A stretch of DNA of 64,000 nt from an uncultured Lachnospiraceae bacterium (GTDB taxonomy: Bacteria > Bacillota > Clostridia > Lachnospirales > Lachnospiraceae). The stretch's first letter is position 1; each line of letters begins with the position of its first letter. Where the stretch lies: NCBI GenBank assembly GCA_910578845.1, contig CAJTSL010000015.1:13677-77676 (forward strand), given 5' to 3'. The notes below the pieces were generated by a model, which saw only the letters and a list, made by a program, of their open reading frames with translations, had not been told where the DNA came from and ran no database searches. A program made the translations under genes and the position numbers. This document shows, piece after piece, positions 17,274 to 28,145 of the stretch.

Positions 17274-18632
17274 CTAGCAAACCGGGATCCGCAGTTCCTG
17301 AACGAAAAAGCCATCTTTCAGATAGGTGCGCATCATACAGTCCGAACAACGGGACACAATTCTCCGGTAACTGGATAACCCCGTACCATGGCCTTTCCCC
17401 TTCGTCGTATAATTGCCTTTACCAAGCGCGCCTAAATCAGGCTGCTCATCATAATTATTCGCTATGGCAATATAAAGCTCGCCATGATCCTGTAACAAAA
17501 CGATCCGTATCTTCCCCTCTTCTTTAGCTGCCGCTTCAATGGCATTATCTAAAAGGATTCCCTGACAACGCAATAAATCTTCTGTTGGCATCTTCACACG
17601 TGTAACAGGATTCATGATTTCTAACGCGACATGAATGCGCTTCTGGCGCATTACGCCTAATTTAGTGGATAGCAGGCTGCGTAGCGGATAGGCTTCTATA
17701 TTAGTAAGGCCTTCCATCTGTTTAATTTCATTGCCCAGCTTTTCGTCAAAATATCCGCTCGTGCGCTGCATGAACTCCTGAATAGCATCCAGATCTCCTT
17801 CCTGCGCAGAAAGCGCCATGCCCGAAATGAGGTTTGTAAAATCATGTCGGAAAGCGCGGATTTCCCCCTGCAATTCTTCTAACAGTTCCATGTGCGCCTG
17901 CTGCTGGGCAATCGTTTCTTCCTGCGCCCTGACTTTATCTGCGCTCGCCGCATACATAGCGCCAAACTGTATACAAAACAACACGATAATGATCAAGCTG
18001 AAACATAATAAGCCATAAGCAAAATCTACCGTTGCGCCAGAGAAAATGAAATCTAAAATAATCTTCATAAATATCAATGCAAAGCATATGACCAGCGTAA
18101 CAGCCGTCCGCACGCGCCCTTGGAACAAATAAGAGAAGTATTTGGAAAACTCCGTTTTACGCAAAGCATAAGCGATGCCTCCAATCACCGCTAACGTCAG
18201 TATATAAGGAACGAAAAGCGTTGTCACCACGAAAAGATACCCTCCGTCAAAAACAGGAGAATAAAAATACGCCGCTTCCGTTAGGAAATCAATTATCGTA
18301 TAAGTAAGAAAGTGGCCAAGCGAAGCAATGGCAAAAGCTTTATCAATGGCTACATGATACATCCGGCTAAATATCACACATACTAATACGATGATCAGAA
18401 AGGCGTCCATGACCTTCATCCACAACGGATCATCACCAAACTGAGCCAAACCAGGCACCAAAAGCGATAGACCTATCTGAAGCCATTCAATCACCAGATA
18501 GACTAGGTTAAAAAGAAGATACCGCCGCCACCTAAAGCGTTCCCCTGCCAATGACGATGCAATTACAAATATAGCAAACGAATGTACCATAAGTAATAAG
18601 AATATCATAAATACCCGGATACTCAAGATCAT
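17274..18632 (-). CDS. AgrC-like GHKL sensor histidine kinase
   Basis: A membrane sensor kinase with six or seven hydrophobic segments in residues 1-225, a coiled linker, the phosphoacceptor His in FRHDFTNL (H263), and a GHKL ATPase domain (N box LLDNAIEAA, then GNYTTKGKGHGTGLSSYRRIV). This is the AgrC/ComD class, which senses peptides or small ligands. No agrB/agrD peptide genes are present; the neighbours are a hybrid kinase and a sugar-binding lipoprotein. Its ATG follows the hybrid kinase stop by one base, so translation is coupled. Confidence 0.92.
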   Translation of the reverse strand: MILSIRVFMIFLLLMVHSFAIFVIASSLAGERFRWRRYLLFNLVYLVIEWLQIGLSLLVPGLAQFGDDPLWMKVMDAFLIIVLVCVIFSRMYHVAIDKAFAIASLGHFLTYTIIDFLTEAAYFYSPVFDGGYLFVVTTLFVPYILTLAVIGGIAYALRKTEFSKYFSYLFQGRVRTAVTLVICFALIFMKIILDFIFSGATVDFAYGLLCFSLIIIVLFCIQFGAMYAASADKVRAQEETIAQQQAHMELLEELQGEIRAFRHDFTNLISGMALSAQEGDLDAIQEFMQRTSGYFDEKLGNEIKQMEGLTNIEAYPLRSLLSTKLGVMRQKRIHVALEIMNPVTRVKMPTEDLLRCQGILLDNAIEAAAKEEGKIRIVLLQDHGELYIAIANNYDEQPDLGALGKGNYTTKGKGHGTGLSSYRRIVSRCSDCMMRTYLKDGFFVQELRIPVC

Positions 18633-18633
18633 T

Positions 18634-21600
18634 TTACTTATCTCCCATCCTTAAAAGATCTCCTAACAGCGCAAACAGCTTCGGCGTATCTATCGGCTTA
18701 GCGACATGTCCGTTCATGCCTGCTTCATAAGCCGCTTTCTTATCCTCGTCAAAAGCATTCGCTGTCATTGCGATGATCGGGATGCCTGCAAGCGCACAAT
18801 GCTCTAACGCCCTAATCCGCCTGGTCGCTTCGTAGCCGTCCATAATTGGCATCTGTATATCCATTAAGATCAAGTCATACTGTCCTGCTTTTGCTGCTTT
18901 CACTTTCTCTACTGCAATGGCTCCATTATCAGCCACATCCATGACAAATCCCGCTTCTCTAAGAATCTCTAACGCAATTTCCTGGTTGATCTCATTATCT
19001 TCGACCAGAAGTATTTTCTTTCCCTCGAACGATAACGTCTCTTTCTCCTCGTTCTTTTCCTCCTGAAGGGCAAACGGCGATTCTAAGATTTCCCTCAGTT
19101 CCGAAAGGAAAATAGGCTTCGAGCAAAAGGCTGTCACACCCGCTTTCCTTGCCTCTTCTTCAATGTCCGACCAATCATATGCAGTCAGGATAATGATTGG
19201 CTTACCGTCTCCAATAATGCCACGGATACGCCTAACGACTTCAATACCATTCATATCCGGCATCAGCCAATCTATAATATATGCTGCATATCCGTCGCCT
19301 TGTTCTTCCGCTAGCTTGACGCGAAGAACCGCTTCTTTACCAGATGTAGTCCAATCCGGGCGCATGCCGATAATCGAAAGCATCTGCGTCACACTAGAGC
19401 AAGTATTAAAATCATCATCGGCTACTAACGCCCTAAGCCCTTTTAACTGCGGGACGATTTCCTGCCTTACCGGGCCGGAACAAGTCCGAAACTGTAAAGC
19501 TACAGTAAAAGTCGTTCCTTTTCCTTCTTCACTGGTAACGGAAATCGTACCGCCCATCATATCTACGATATTCTTAGTAATCGCCATTCCAAGTCCCGTT
19601 CCCTGGATTCCGCTGACCGTACTCGTCCGTTCACGTTCAAACGGCTCGAAAACATGTTCTAAGAATTCCTTGCTCATACCGATGCCAGTATCTTTTACCT
19701 GGAATTCATAAGATGCCCACCCATCAGGCGCATTTCCCTTTTGTAGGATGCGCACGCTTACAATACCGCCCGGTTTTGTAAACTTCATAGCATTGCTTAA
19801 AAGGTTCAGCAGAAGCTGGTTTAGCCTGAGTTTATCACAAAGGATATTCTCATTCACCACATCCGCTGTATCAATATAAAACTCCAACTGCTTTGCAGAA
19901 ATGTCCGCCTGCACGATCGTCTTCAAGTCGTGCATAATCTCCGGGAGGGAGCTTTCTTTTTCTTCAATCTTCACTTTCCCGCTCTCGATACGGCTCATAT
20001 CCAGTACATCATTAATCAGGCTAAGCAAGTGGTTGCTGGATGTCGTTATCTTTGACAGATAATCCTGTACCTGCTCTTTATTATCTATATGCGTTGCGGC
20101 AAGTGAAGTAAAGCCAATGATCGCATTCATTGGCGTCCTGATATCATGGGACATATTATTGAGGAAGGTCGTTTTTGCCCGATTGGCATGCTGTGCCGCC
20201 GCCAGAGCATCTTCCAGGTCAGCCTTCTGCTTCTCTAAACGTTCTTCCATCTTCTTCTCATCATCAATATCAACGAAAAGCCCGACAAATGTGATCGGCG
20301 AACCATCTTCCCTTCTGGAAAGCCTGCCTGCCGCATGAAACCACCTGCACCCGGCATGTCTGGTATGAAGCCTGTATTCTACATTATATGTTTTTTCTCC
20401 CGTATAATCTTTAACGGTATCCCAATATTCTGTAAGCACCCTGTCTTTGTCTTCTTCATACAAAAGATCTGACCATGACTCGACTCTATTCGGGAATTCC
20501 TCCTCGCTCTCATATCCAACCATTTCACGGAAGACTTCTGACCAAGTGCAAGATATTACTTCAGCCCGCTCATTAAATTCCATGCTCCAGAGCCCGGATC
20601 CCATTGCCGCGTGGATATTATCCATAGAGGCCTGTTCCTTTTCAATCTGTGCATAAGCTGCCCTAATCCGGTCACCGTCCGCTTTTTCCTGCTCTAAAAG
20701 CGTCCTTGCGTTTTTCTTAGCCTGTCGGATTAAAAGCAGGAACACAACAGACATAGAGATGACTGTAATCACAATCAATACAATTCCGCGATGCATCATG
20801 TCAGCGCTAATGGAGCTAATCTGCTTGCTGATGACATTATCCCGGATTAAGATTGTCAGCATCCAATTCGTGCCTTCTACGGGAATATAGCATAACGTCT
20901 CTTTAACGCCACGATATTGAAAAGCGATCTCCCCGGCTTCCCCATATGTAAAATCATTTTTAGCCTTCTCATAACTATATCCACTTTCTATATCCGCCTC
21001 TAGAAGGGCAGAAAGGATATTCGTCCCTGCCTTTAAACTCCCAAAATCATCATTCGTCAAGTCTTCTCCATTACGGTGGTACAGGCTGCAATATGTTTCA
21101 TTATTGTTAGACTGTAATGTCAGAGAGCTTAACATCTCATCAATATTAATTTGAATGAAACAAGCTTCGATGTTTACGCCCTGAAATTTAATATCTTCCA
21201 CCGGAACCGCAAGAACAACCTGTTTCCTCGCTCCATAGAGATTAGACGTGGTAATCGTAGGTTCTGCTAGCCCTTCAGCCAGAAAATGATATCTGCTAAG
21301 GCCAGACGTCGTACTATGCTCCGTATAAACAATCCCATTCTCATCTACCAGCGCGAACTTATCTATGCCATAAAGCCTTTTGACCTTTCCAATGAATTTC
21401 CGTAACGTCTCCTGGGATTCCAAATCAGACTCTTCCAATATGCCAAGCACATTTTCTATATAGGCAAAATTATTCTTTAATTCCTCGGAAACGACTTGCT
21501 CCCGGCGTCCTGCGAGCTCTTCCAAATAGAATTCACTGACCCTTTTCACCGCCTGGCTTGTGCTGACCCTTGCGCTATTCGATACCCAAACCGTCGTAAC

Positions 21601-21696
21601 GAGAAGGATTATTGCAATGACAATACCCCCTACTACAGCATATGTAACCGTTTCTTTCTTCTTTACATTGATACCATTATATTTTGAATGTTCCAT
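18634..21696 (-). CDS. Hybrid sensor histidine kinase with two receiver domains
   Basis: A 1020-residue membrane kinase. Domain order: TM segment ~20-38, extracytoplasmic Cache-like sensor 40-300, TM ~303-323, a PAS domain ~365-480 ([19 protein letters not shown] end motif), coiled linker, HisKA with H517 in [12 protein letters not shown], HATPase ([24 protein letters not shown]), first receiver with D809 in [11 protein letters not shown], second receiver with D946 in [12 protein letters not shown]. No Hpt or output domain is present, so the signal must pass to another protein, perhaps the co-transcribed LytTR regulator. The sugar-binding lipoprotein encoded just upstream probably presents its ligand to the sensor domain. 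Confidence 0.94.
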   Translation of the reverse strand: MEHSKYNGINVKKKETVTYAVVGGIVIAIILLVTTVWVSNSARVSTSQAVKRVSEFYLEELAGRREQVVSEELKNNFAYIENVLGILEESDLESQETLRKFIGKVKRLYGIDKFALVDENGIVYTEHSTTSGLSRYHFLAEGLAEPTITTSNLYGARKQVVLAVPVEDIKFQGVNIEACFIQINIDEMLSSLTLQSNNNETYCSLYHRNGEDLTNDDFGSLKAGTNILSALLEADIESGYSYEKAKNDFTYGEAGEIAFQYRGVKETLCYIPVEGTNWMLTILIRDNVISKQISSISADMMHRGIVLIVITVISMSVVFLLLIRQAKKNARTLLEQEKADGDRIRAAYAQIEKEQASMDNIHAAMGSGLWSMEFNERAEVISCTWSEVFREMVGYESEEEFPNRVESWSDLLYEEDKDRVLTEYWDTVKDYTGEKTYNVEYRLHTRHAGCRWFHAAGRLSRREDGSPITFVGLFVDIDDEKKMEERLEKQKADLEDALAAAQHANRAKTTFLNNMSHDIRTPMNAIIGFTSLAATHIDNKEQVQDYLSKITTSSNHLLSLINDVLDMSRIESGKVKIEEKESSLPEIMHDLKTIVQADISAKQLEFYIDTADVVNENILCDKLRLNQLLLNLLSNAMKFTKPGGIVSVRILQKGNAPDGWASYEFQVKDTGIGMSKEFLEHVFEPFERERTSTVSGIQGTGLGMAITKNIVDMMGGTISVTSEEGKGTTFTVALQFRTCSGPVRQEIVPQLKGLRALVADDDFNTCSSVTQMLSIIGMRPDWTTSGKEAVLRVKLAEEQGDGYAAYIIDWLMPDMNGIEVVRRIRGIIGDGKPIIILTAYDWSDIEEEARKAGVTAFCSKPIFLSELREILESPFALQEEKNEEKETLSFEGKKILLVEDNEINQEIALEILREAGFVMDVADNGAIAVEKVKAAKAGQYDLILMDIQMPIMDGYEATRRIRALEHCALAGIPIIAMTANAFDEDKKAAYEAGMNGHVAKPIDTPKLFALLGDLLRMGDK

Positions 21697-21712
21697 TATG
21701 TTCCCGCCACCC

Positions 21713-22867
21713 TTAATTTAATTCGCCATACAGCACTTGAAGCATCTCTGCCGCACCATCCTGATAAACAATTATCGTTGTTTCCTCTGTTTTTTCCGGG
21801 TATTCGTCTCCTGGAAGATGCCCATCTGCAATTTTAATCGCTACCTGAACAGTATCAAACCCAATCGAATAACAATCCTGTACTCCCAGCGCATATATAA
21901 TCCCGTCTCTTAGATACCGGAGCGCTTCCTGGTCATGATCCATTCCTACGATAACAATCTTGTCCTCTCTTCCGGCTCCCACGACCGCCCTCGCAGCACC
22001 GACCGGATTGCTCATATTACAACAAACAATTCCGGCAAGATCCTGATGCTCTTCCAGAAAAGCTTTCGTTAATTTATACGCATTTTCTACATTATCATCA
22101 TCATAAGCAATCTCTACAATTTCCATATCAGGATACTGCGCAATGACATCCTGTGCCCCAAGCGCCCTATCCTCATGGCAAGGCGCTTCCTTCGTCCCTA
22201 CCAGAATAGCAACCTTTCCGCTATATGCAAGCTTTTCGCACAACGCTTCCGTCAATTGCATGCCATCCTCGTAGTTATGTGTATTCCCTACATAAGCTAT
22301 CCGCTCGCATCCGTCTTCTCTTGCCGCATCGGAGCTCGAAAAAGTCATGACCTTATGTCCTTCTTCTATCAATTCATTGATGACAGGCGCAATCACATCA
22401 ACGTCCGCCACATCTACGCCGATCACATCAAAGCCTCGCTCTGAGGCATCCTCCATACGTCTGATTTGGTCTCGTGCAGACACTACACTAGGAGCAAGAT
22501 ACTCATAATTAATAATGATCCCCATCTCCTCATACTGCTTCGCCGCATCTTCCATTCCTATCGCTACAGCATCCCACCAGGGGTGCACTATTTTATAAGT
22601 GAAATAGAAATTATACTCATCTTTGAGAGGCTCATATTCACCCAGTTTATGGTCAAATTCAATAGCTGCGCCTCTCTCCCCACCACTATCAGTATTTACA
22701 AGAAGCGTTTCATCTGGCTCCTGCGCGGGCGCCTCTGCCGGTTCCTTCCCACATCCGGCAAATCCCAAGCTACATAATCCTAAAATAGCCATTAATCCCC
22801 CTAAAAAAAAGCCTTTTTCTTTTTGTTCCCCGTGATCGTCCTTATCTTCCAGTAGTTTTTTAAACAC
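21713..22867 (-). CDS. Sugar-binding lipoprotein (periplasmic-binding-protein type 4)
   Basis: A RbsB/ChvE-type binding protein anchored as a lipoprotein: hydrophobic segment followed by lipobox LGFAGC, then a two-lobed binding domain ([68 protein letters not shown]). No ABC permease or ATPase is nearby, and the next genes are sensor kinases, so it is probably a sensing partner rather than a transport component. The start is a GTG with AGGGGG 11 bases ahead. The first 20 residues are unusually charged for a signal peptide. A second frame with an ATG and a Lys-rich n-region runs into the same signal sequence if a run of eight Ts near 22803 were one base longer (see findings). Confidence 0.85.
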   Translation of the reverse strand: MFKKLLEDKDDHGEQKEKGFFLGGLMAILGLCSLGFAGCGKEPAEAPAQEPDETLLVNTDSGGERGAAIEFDHKLGEYEPLKDEYNFYFTYKIVHPWWDAVAIGMEDAAKQYEEMGIIINYEYLAPSVVSARDQIRRMEDASERGFDVIGVDVADVDVIAPVINELIEEGHKVMTFSSSDAAREDGCERIAYVGNTHNYEDGMQLTEALCEKLAYSGKVAILVGTKEAPCHEDRALGAQDVIAQYPDMEIVEIAYDDDNVENAYKLTKAFLEEHQDLAGIVCCNMSNPVGAARAVVGAGREDKIVIVGMDHDQEALRYLRDGIIYALGVQDCYSIGFDTVQVAIKIADGHLPGDEYPEKTEETTIIVYQDGAAEMLQVLYGELN

Positions 22868-23117
22868 AGCCTCATAATCCCCCTCATATTAATACCTTTT
22901 ATGAATGTTTGCCTGAAGCAAGCTATTATATTTTAGCATATCAGATATTTCATGATAGCGCAATAAACCACTAGTATCACTATATAATAATCATAAAAGC
23001 GGACTGAAAACCGTTGACACCGAATACTGCCAAAGCCATTGTAAATATGAAACGGAAATGTTATGCTTAGCAACAAAGGTACAACTATTACAGCCTATAT
23101 GATGAAATGGACAAACA

Positions 23118-24929
23118 ATGAATAATATTAAGCAAATTTTTCTTGCAATAGCAAAAATGGAAAAAAACATACTGAAAAATGACAAGAGATTGTTTTTCAT
23201 GAAGTACACATATATGTGTACTTTCTCAGGAGCCAGTCTGATGATGGCTTTTTTCCCTAAAATATTATTAGATATATGTATATATAATTTCCCAGATAAA
23301 AAGCAATGGCTGTTTCTTCTCGTTTTTTCTTTGTCTTGTTGTTTTTTGGCGTGGTGCAATGGAATTATGAGAGAAATCGCAAGAGGGAAAATCGGCTATC
23401 TAAGAGCTGATTATCTGGCTAACGCTTTTCATAAGTTAATAACGAGCGATTACAAAAATATGGAAGATCCCACTTTTCTTAATAAATATGATTCTGCATT
23501 TGATGCATGCGCAAATGCAGAAAACGGAATCGAAAAAGTCTATAATATACTTTTCGATCTTCCTGCATTACTATTAAAAGTGATACTATTTTCGTATATT
23601 TTATGTTCATTTTCACATATTGTATTTTGGGCAATCATGATACATATTGTAATCTTATTTTGTGTAAAGAAAAAATCATCGTTATTTAAATATCAATATA
23701 AAGAACAATTTTCCAGAATAAGCAGGAAGAAACGTTATTTTAACAATACCACCCAAGATTTCCAATATGGTAAAGATATACGACTATATAATTTCAATGC
23801 GCTGTTAAGCCAAAAGCACCAGCATGAAATTAATGAATACAAAAAACTTTTTCTTAAAGTGAAGAAAAAGGAAATTGCATCGCATTTGTCAGAATGTATC
23901 TTTTATCTCATTAGCAATTTGATCATTTATGGCGTCCTTCTACTAAAATCTTATAGTCAAATCTCACTTTCAGATATTACTATGTATTTTATTATCGTAA
24001 ATGTGTTAACAGATTCTCTTAATCTATTAATATCCTGTTTTTCAGATATCTATGGAGAAGGGTTATTTATAGTCGATTACTTTACTTTCCTGCATACAGA
24101 TTTATGTCATAATTCGGGTGTAGAATTAAGTTTTGGCATGGAAGAAAATATAGATATCCAAATTAAAAATTTTAGTTTTCAATATCCGCATACTGATCAA
24201 TATATTTTCCGAAATCTAAACTTAAATATTGGCGCCGGAGAGAAAATTGCGTTAGTGGGAGATAACGGAATAGGAAAATCCACACTGATCAAAGTGCTGA
24301 TCGGATTGTTCAGAGATTTTGAAGGTGAAATATTGCTTGGTGGAAAATCAATTAAAAATGTTTCCAGCGCGAGTTTATTTTCTATGTTTTCAGTCGTTTT
24401 TCAAGATGTCAATTTATTATCCTATACAGTTAGCGAAAACGTAACTGGCCAAACCCAATGTATAGAAGAGCAAAAAGTATGGGAAGCAATAGAAAAGGTC
24501 GGATTGGAGGATAAAATCCGGCAAGCGCCACAAAGCCTACATCAGCAAGTCCACAAATATATTTCACAAGAGGGATTAGAATTCTCGGGTGGAGAAGCTC
24601 AAAAAATGGCTCTCGCAAGAGCAATCTATAAAAATGCCAAAATATTTATTTTGGATGAGCCTACTGCGAGCCTTGATGCTTTAGCAGAGAAAGATATCTA
24701 TGAGAAATTCGGGCAACTTACGCAGAATAAAACGACTATATTCATTTCTCATAGATTGGCAAGCACAAAGTTTTGTGACCGCATAATCCTTCTAGGTTCC
24801 GACGGCGTATTAGAACAGGGGACGCATCAGGAATTAATGCAGTTAAAAGGTAAATATTTTAAACTATTTACGTTACAAGGGAAATATTATCAGGAGAAAA
24901 AGAATGAAAAAAATAATCCTATTTATTAA
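23118..24929 (+). CDS. ABC exporter half-transporter (permease plus ATPase)
   Basis: A fused ABC exporter: hydrophobic permease domain in residues ~30-320 and ATPase domain ~345-590 with Walker A GDNGIGKST, a variant signature FSGGEAQK, Walker B IFILDEPTASLD and the switch His in TTIFISHRLAS. Such half-transporters often export peptides or drugs, usually as pairs. The gene is clearly more AT-rich than the genes before it and has no good ribosome site, which suggests foreign origin. A TTGACA lies at 23014 in the 250-bp upstream region. The next ORF is the wreck of a second half-transporter, so the pair is broken and export may be lost. Confidence 0.85.
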   Translation: MNNIKQIFLAIAKMEKNILKNDKRLFFMKYTYMCTFSGASLMMAFFPKILLDICIYNFPDKKQWLFLLVFSLSCCFLAWCNGIMREIARGKIGYLRADYLANAFHKLITSDYKNMEDPTFLNKYDSAFDACANAENGIEKVYNILFDLPALLLKVILFSYILCSFSHIVFWAIMIHIVILFCVKKKSSLFKYQYKEQFSRISRKKRYFNNTTQDFQYGKDIRLYNFNALLSQKHQHEINEYKKLFLKVKKKEIASHLSECIFYLISNLIIYGVLLLKSYSQISLSDITMYFIIVNVLTDSLNLLISCFSDIYGEGLFIVDYFTFLHTDLCHNSGVELSFGMEENIDIQIKNFSFQYPHTDQYIFRNLNLNIGAGEKIALVGDNGIGKSTLIKVLIGLFRDFEGEILLGGKSIKNVSSASLFSMFSVVFQDVNLLSYTVSENVTGQTQCIEEQKVWEAIEKVGLEDKIRQAPQSLHQQVHKYISQEGLEFSGGEAQKMALARAIYKNAKIFILDEPTASLDALAEKDIYEKFGQLTQNKTTIFISHRLASTKFCDRIILLGSDGVLEQGTHQELMQLKGKYFKLFTLQGKYYQEKKNEKNNPIY

Positions 24930-25562
24930 AATATCTTGGAATGTCTCGATTAAATACTATTATGTAGGTTATATAAACCTACCGGCGGCTATATTTTAAT
25001 TAACGGTATTGATATTTGGGCATATAATAAGGATTCTTATATCAAGAATATTACCGCCGTCTTCCAGGATTATAAAATCTTTGCTTTGTCCATATTGGAA
25101 AATATCACATGTAAAGCAAACGGAGATAATGCCAAATCAATTAGCATAATGAAAGAAATGGGAATGGAATATTTAGATACAAAATATAGCAATGGAATAT
25201 ATACGGAGTTAGATAAATCATATGAAGATGAAGGCATTGATTTGTCTGGCGGTGAAAAGCAAAAGCTTGCAATCATCAGAGCTTTATATAAAGGCGGAAG
25301 CCTTTTCATTTTAGATGAGCCAACAAGTGCTTTGGACCCACGATCAGAAATGGAAATTTATAATCAGTTTCAGAAATTAACGAATAATAAAATGGCTATT
25401 TATATATCACATCGTATGTCAAGCAGCACATTATGCGATAAAGTCTTAGTTTTGGATCATGGCAGAGTAGTTGGCTTCGACAGCCATAAAGAGTTAATTA
25501 AGAATGCGAACAGCCTGTATTACAAATTGTTTATGGCGCAAGCTGAAAATTATGTGAAGTGA
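24904..25562 (+). pseudogene. Second ABC half-transporter, internally deleted
   Basis: An ATG at 24904 overlaps the end of the previous gene and encodes ~30 residues ending in a stop. From about 24972, in another frame, the sequence encodes the back half of an ABC ATPase: YKPTGGYILINGIDIW, the Q-loop AVFQDYKIF, the signature LSGGEKQK, Walker B LFILDEPTSALD and the switch AIYISHRMSS. The whole permease domain and Walker A (~1.2 kb in a relative) are missing. This is a deletion with frameshift, so no working protein is expected. It shares the AT-rich composition of the previous gene. Confidence 0.85.
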
Positions 25563-25629
25563 TTAGATATCAATCGTTTTAGCAACCTCCCGCTGCCCGA
25601 AAAAAATCCACTTTGTCATTATAGAAATA

Positions 25630-25658
25630 TTGAAAATATCCTTTCCATAAAATATAAT
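25630..25658 (+). promoter_or_regulatory. Sigma-A-type promoter of the MATE gene
   Basis: TTGAAA at 25630-25635, 17-base spacer, TATAAT at 25653-25658, ending 92 bases before the MATE start codon. Confidence 0.7.
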
Positions 25659-25750
25659 AATAAGGAACAGACAGTATAATCTCCAAACTGCCTGTTACCA
25701 AAAAAGCAAGCGATATCTCTTACGGATTTCGCAAACAGAATGGAGTAACC

Positions 25751-27124
25751 ATGGAACAGGACAAACAAAATGGCAGAAAACCAAAACATAGCAAAGAAAA
25801 CATCCACATCACGTTCAACATGGCATGGCCATCCATTGTGGAGTCTTTTTTCGTAGCATTTGCGGGACTTGTTGACTCGCTCATGGTCAGTTCTCTTGGC
25901 TCCTACGCAGTAGCCGCCGTAGGACTTACGACACAGCCCAAATTCATTGGCTTATCCCTGTTTTTCGCCCTAAACGTAGCAATCTCCGCCTTAATTGCCA
26001 GAAGACGCGGAGAGGAAAAACCGGAAGAGGCAAACCGCATACTGAGTACAGCCGTGTTCTTTATCGTCATAGCCGCTATACTACTTAGTATTTTGTTTGT
26101 CGCTTTGGCAAGTCCCATCATACATATGTGTGGCTCCACACCGGAAACCCACGACAGCGCTGTGGCATATTTCAGGATTATCATGGGCGGCATGATTTTC
26201 AACTGTATCCAGATGGGCATTAATTCGGCGCAAAGAGGCGCTGGCAATACGAAAATCACCATGCGTACTAACGTTACCTCTAATACGGTAAATGTTCTGT
26301 TCAACTACTTGCTGATCAATGGACACTTTGGCTTCCCTGCTTTGGGAATCCATGGAGCAGCACTGGCAACCGTCCTTGGAACAGTAGTAGCCTGCATCAT
26401 GAGCGTTCTCTCCGTTCTCAATCCTGACGGCTTTATCAGCCTTCCTTATATTATGAAAAATAAAATCCTGCCTGCCATGAACTGCTTCCTGCACTTGGTC
26501 AGGGTGGGATACAGTGTATTCTTCGAACAACTGCTTATGAGAATCGGCTTCATGATGACTGCCATCATGGCTGCAAAACAAGGAACAGATGCCATGGCTG
26601 CCCATCAGGTGGGCATGAATATCATGGGACTGTCTTTCTCATTCGGAGACGGACTACAGTCAGCGGCAGTAGCTCTGATCGGACGCAGCCTTGGCGCCAA
26701 CGATGAAGAGCTTGCCAAAGAGTATGGACGCATATGCCGGATGTTCGGCGGAGTCATAGCCGTATTCCTTGCAGTCATATACTTTGTCGGAGCCAAACCG
26801 CTTATGAGCCTTTTCTTCGTAGAAGAACATATCGTCACAATTGGCGTTAGCATCATGCGGGTCATCATCCTCGTAGTTGTTTTCCAAATCTGCCAAGTAG
26901 TATATATGGGCTGCCTACGAGGCGCAGGAGATACTCTTTATACTGCAATTGCTTCCACAATCAGCGTCACCTTTATCCGTACCATCGCCTCTTATCTGGG
27001 CGGTTATGCGTTGGGGCTCGGAATCGTTGGCATCTGGTTCGGTGTCCTTGCCGACCAGATTTCCCGGTTTATCTTTGCTTCCACCCGGTTTAAGAAAGGT
27101 AAATGGACACAAATTAAGATATAG
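25751..27124 (+). CDS. MATE family multidrug efflux transporter
   Basis: A 457-residue integral membrane protein with about 12 transmembrane segments in two homologous halves, of the NorM/DinF type that exports drugs or metabolites in exchange for Na+ or H+. Seen: the N-terminal MAWPSIVESFFVAFAGLVDSLMVSSLG motif, NAAQRGAGNTKI-like loop (here NSAQRGAGNTK), AAHQVGMNIM at the start of the second half and GCLRGAGDTLYTA in the matching loop. GGAG precedes the ATG. Substrate unknown. The esterase gene follows 68 bp later and may be in the same transcript. Confidence 0.94.
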   Translation: MEQDKQNGRKPKHSKENIHITFNMAWPSIVESFFVAFAGLVDSLMVSSLGSYAVAAVGLTTQPKFIGLSLFFALNVAISALIARRRGEEKPEEANRILSTAVFFIVIAAILLSILFVALASPIIHMCGSTPETHDSAVAYFRIIMGGMIFNCIQMGINSAQRGAGNTKITMRTNVTSNTVNVLFNYLLINGHFGFPALGIHGAALATVLGTVVACIMSVLSVLNPDGFISLPYIMKNKILPAMNCFLHLVRVGYSVFFEQLLMRIGFMMTAIMAAKQGTDAMAAHQVGMNIMGLSFSFGDGLQSAAVALIGRSLGANDEELAKEYGRICRMFGGVIAVFLAVIYFVGAKPLMSLFFVEEHIVTIGVSIMRVIILVVVFQICQVVYMGCLRGAGDTLYTAIASTISVTFIRTIASYLGGYALGLGIVGIWFGVLADQISRFIFASTRFKKGKWTQIKI

Positions 27125-27192
27125 GCAAATCGTCGCAGGAGCGCTTTCACTACATTGGCACTCGTAACGGCACAGAAGAAAGGAGTAAGATC

Positions 27193-27978
27193 ATGGCATA
27201 TTATCAAATCAAATTTTTTTCAAATTCCCTCAAAAGGGTCACATCATTTGAGATGTTTCTTCCAAATGATGCGCGCGAGGATGTTCCTCACGAAGACACC
27301 GAATACAGCAAACGCAAAATGAAAACCCTTTTCCTGCTTCACGGCTATACAGGCAATGCGGGGAACTGGGTTCCTGAGAACCTGGCAGAGAAATATAACT
27401 TTGCGATTGTCATGCCGAATGGAGAAAATGCCTTCTGGCTTGACGGCATTGCCACTGGGCATCAATTCTGTACGTTCTTAGGAATTGAGCTTGTAAACTA
27501 TCTGCGTAAGACTTTCGGCTTAGCTATGGATGCAAATGAAACGTATATCATGGGACTGTCGATGGGCGGCTTCGGCTCGCTTCATACCGCGCTTTACTAC
27601 CCTGACAGATTTGGCAAGCTTGCAGCCCTTTCGTCAGCGCTGATCGTCCATGAAATCGCACATATGAAGGAAGGCGGAAGCAATGAGGTTGCCAACTATG
27701 CCTATTACCATGAGTGCTTCGGTGATTTGGAGACAGTAGAAGAAAGCGACAATAACCCGGAAGTGCTTGCCAAACGATTAAAAGACGAAGGCAAACAGAT
27801 CCCTGAAATCTACATGAGCTGTGGCACAGAAGATTTTCTTCTGGAAAATAACCGTGAGCTCCACACATTCTTAGATAACATTGGCGTCAAACACGTTTAT
27901 CTGGAAAGCAGCGGGAATCACGATATGACATTCTGGAATGAATATGCAGTGAAATTCGTAGAGATGATGTTTGCATAG
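27193..27978 (+). CDS. Alpha/beta-hydrolase esterase (EstA/tributyrin esterase-like)
   Basis: A cytoplasmic alpha/beta-hydrolase of 261 residues. Seen: the LFLLHGYTGNAGNW oxyanion motif, nucleophile elbow GLSMGGFGS, acid residue near SCGTEDFLLENN and the catalytic His in ESSGNHDMTFWN. This arrangement is typical of the tributyrin esterase / S-formylglutathione hydrolase-like group, which cleaves short-chain esters; some relatives deacetylate xylan. AGGAG precedes the ATG. Its TAG stop lies in a sequence (ATAGGTTGAAAAAT) that is the edge of a repeat found elsewhere in the window. Confidence 0.9.
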   Translation: MAYYQIKFFSNSLKRVTSFEMFLPNDAREDVPHEDTEYSKRKMKTLFLLHGYTGNAGNWVPENLAEKYNFAIVMPNGENAFWLDGIATGHQFCTFLGIELVNYLRKTFGLAMDANETYIMGLSMGGFGSLHTALYYPDRFGKLAALSSALIVHEIAHMKEGGSNEVANYAYYHECFGDLETVEESDNNPEVLAKRLKDEGKQIPEIYMSCGTEDFLLENNRELHTFLDNIGVKHVYLESSGNHDMTFWNEYAVKFVEMMFA

Positions 27979-28016
27979 GTTGAAAAATTACCAATTTTGT
28001 CTTCTTACAGAAAATA

Positions 28017-28080
28017 ACCGCCGGATGAATCCCGGTTTTTACTCGAATGTTGCGTAAAGACCAGCTTCATCACCGGCGGT
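28017..28080. other. Long inverted repeat between convergent genes
   Basis: ACCGCCGG-ATGAA at 28017-28029 pairs with TTCAT-CA-CCGGCGGT at 28066-28080 with a two-base bulge and a 36-base loop. It lies between the convergent esterase and peroxiredoxin genes and may act as a terminator in both directions, although no T-run follows. Confidence 0.45.
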
Positions 28081-28145
28081 GATGTTTGAGACATTTTGCT
28101 TCACGATGTTAGTTTATCACGTCTATGTTAATTCCCGATTCTTGC

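Noticed and set aside
23014..23070. A short TTG-started frame ending in KRKCYA upstream of the ABC exporter, a possible exported peptide.
   Set aside because: It has no ribosome site, no leader cleavage motif, and only one cysteine; too little to call.
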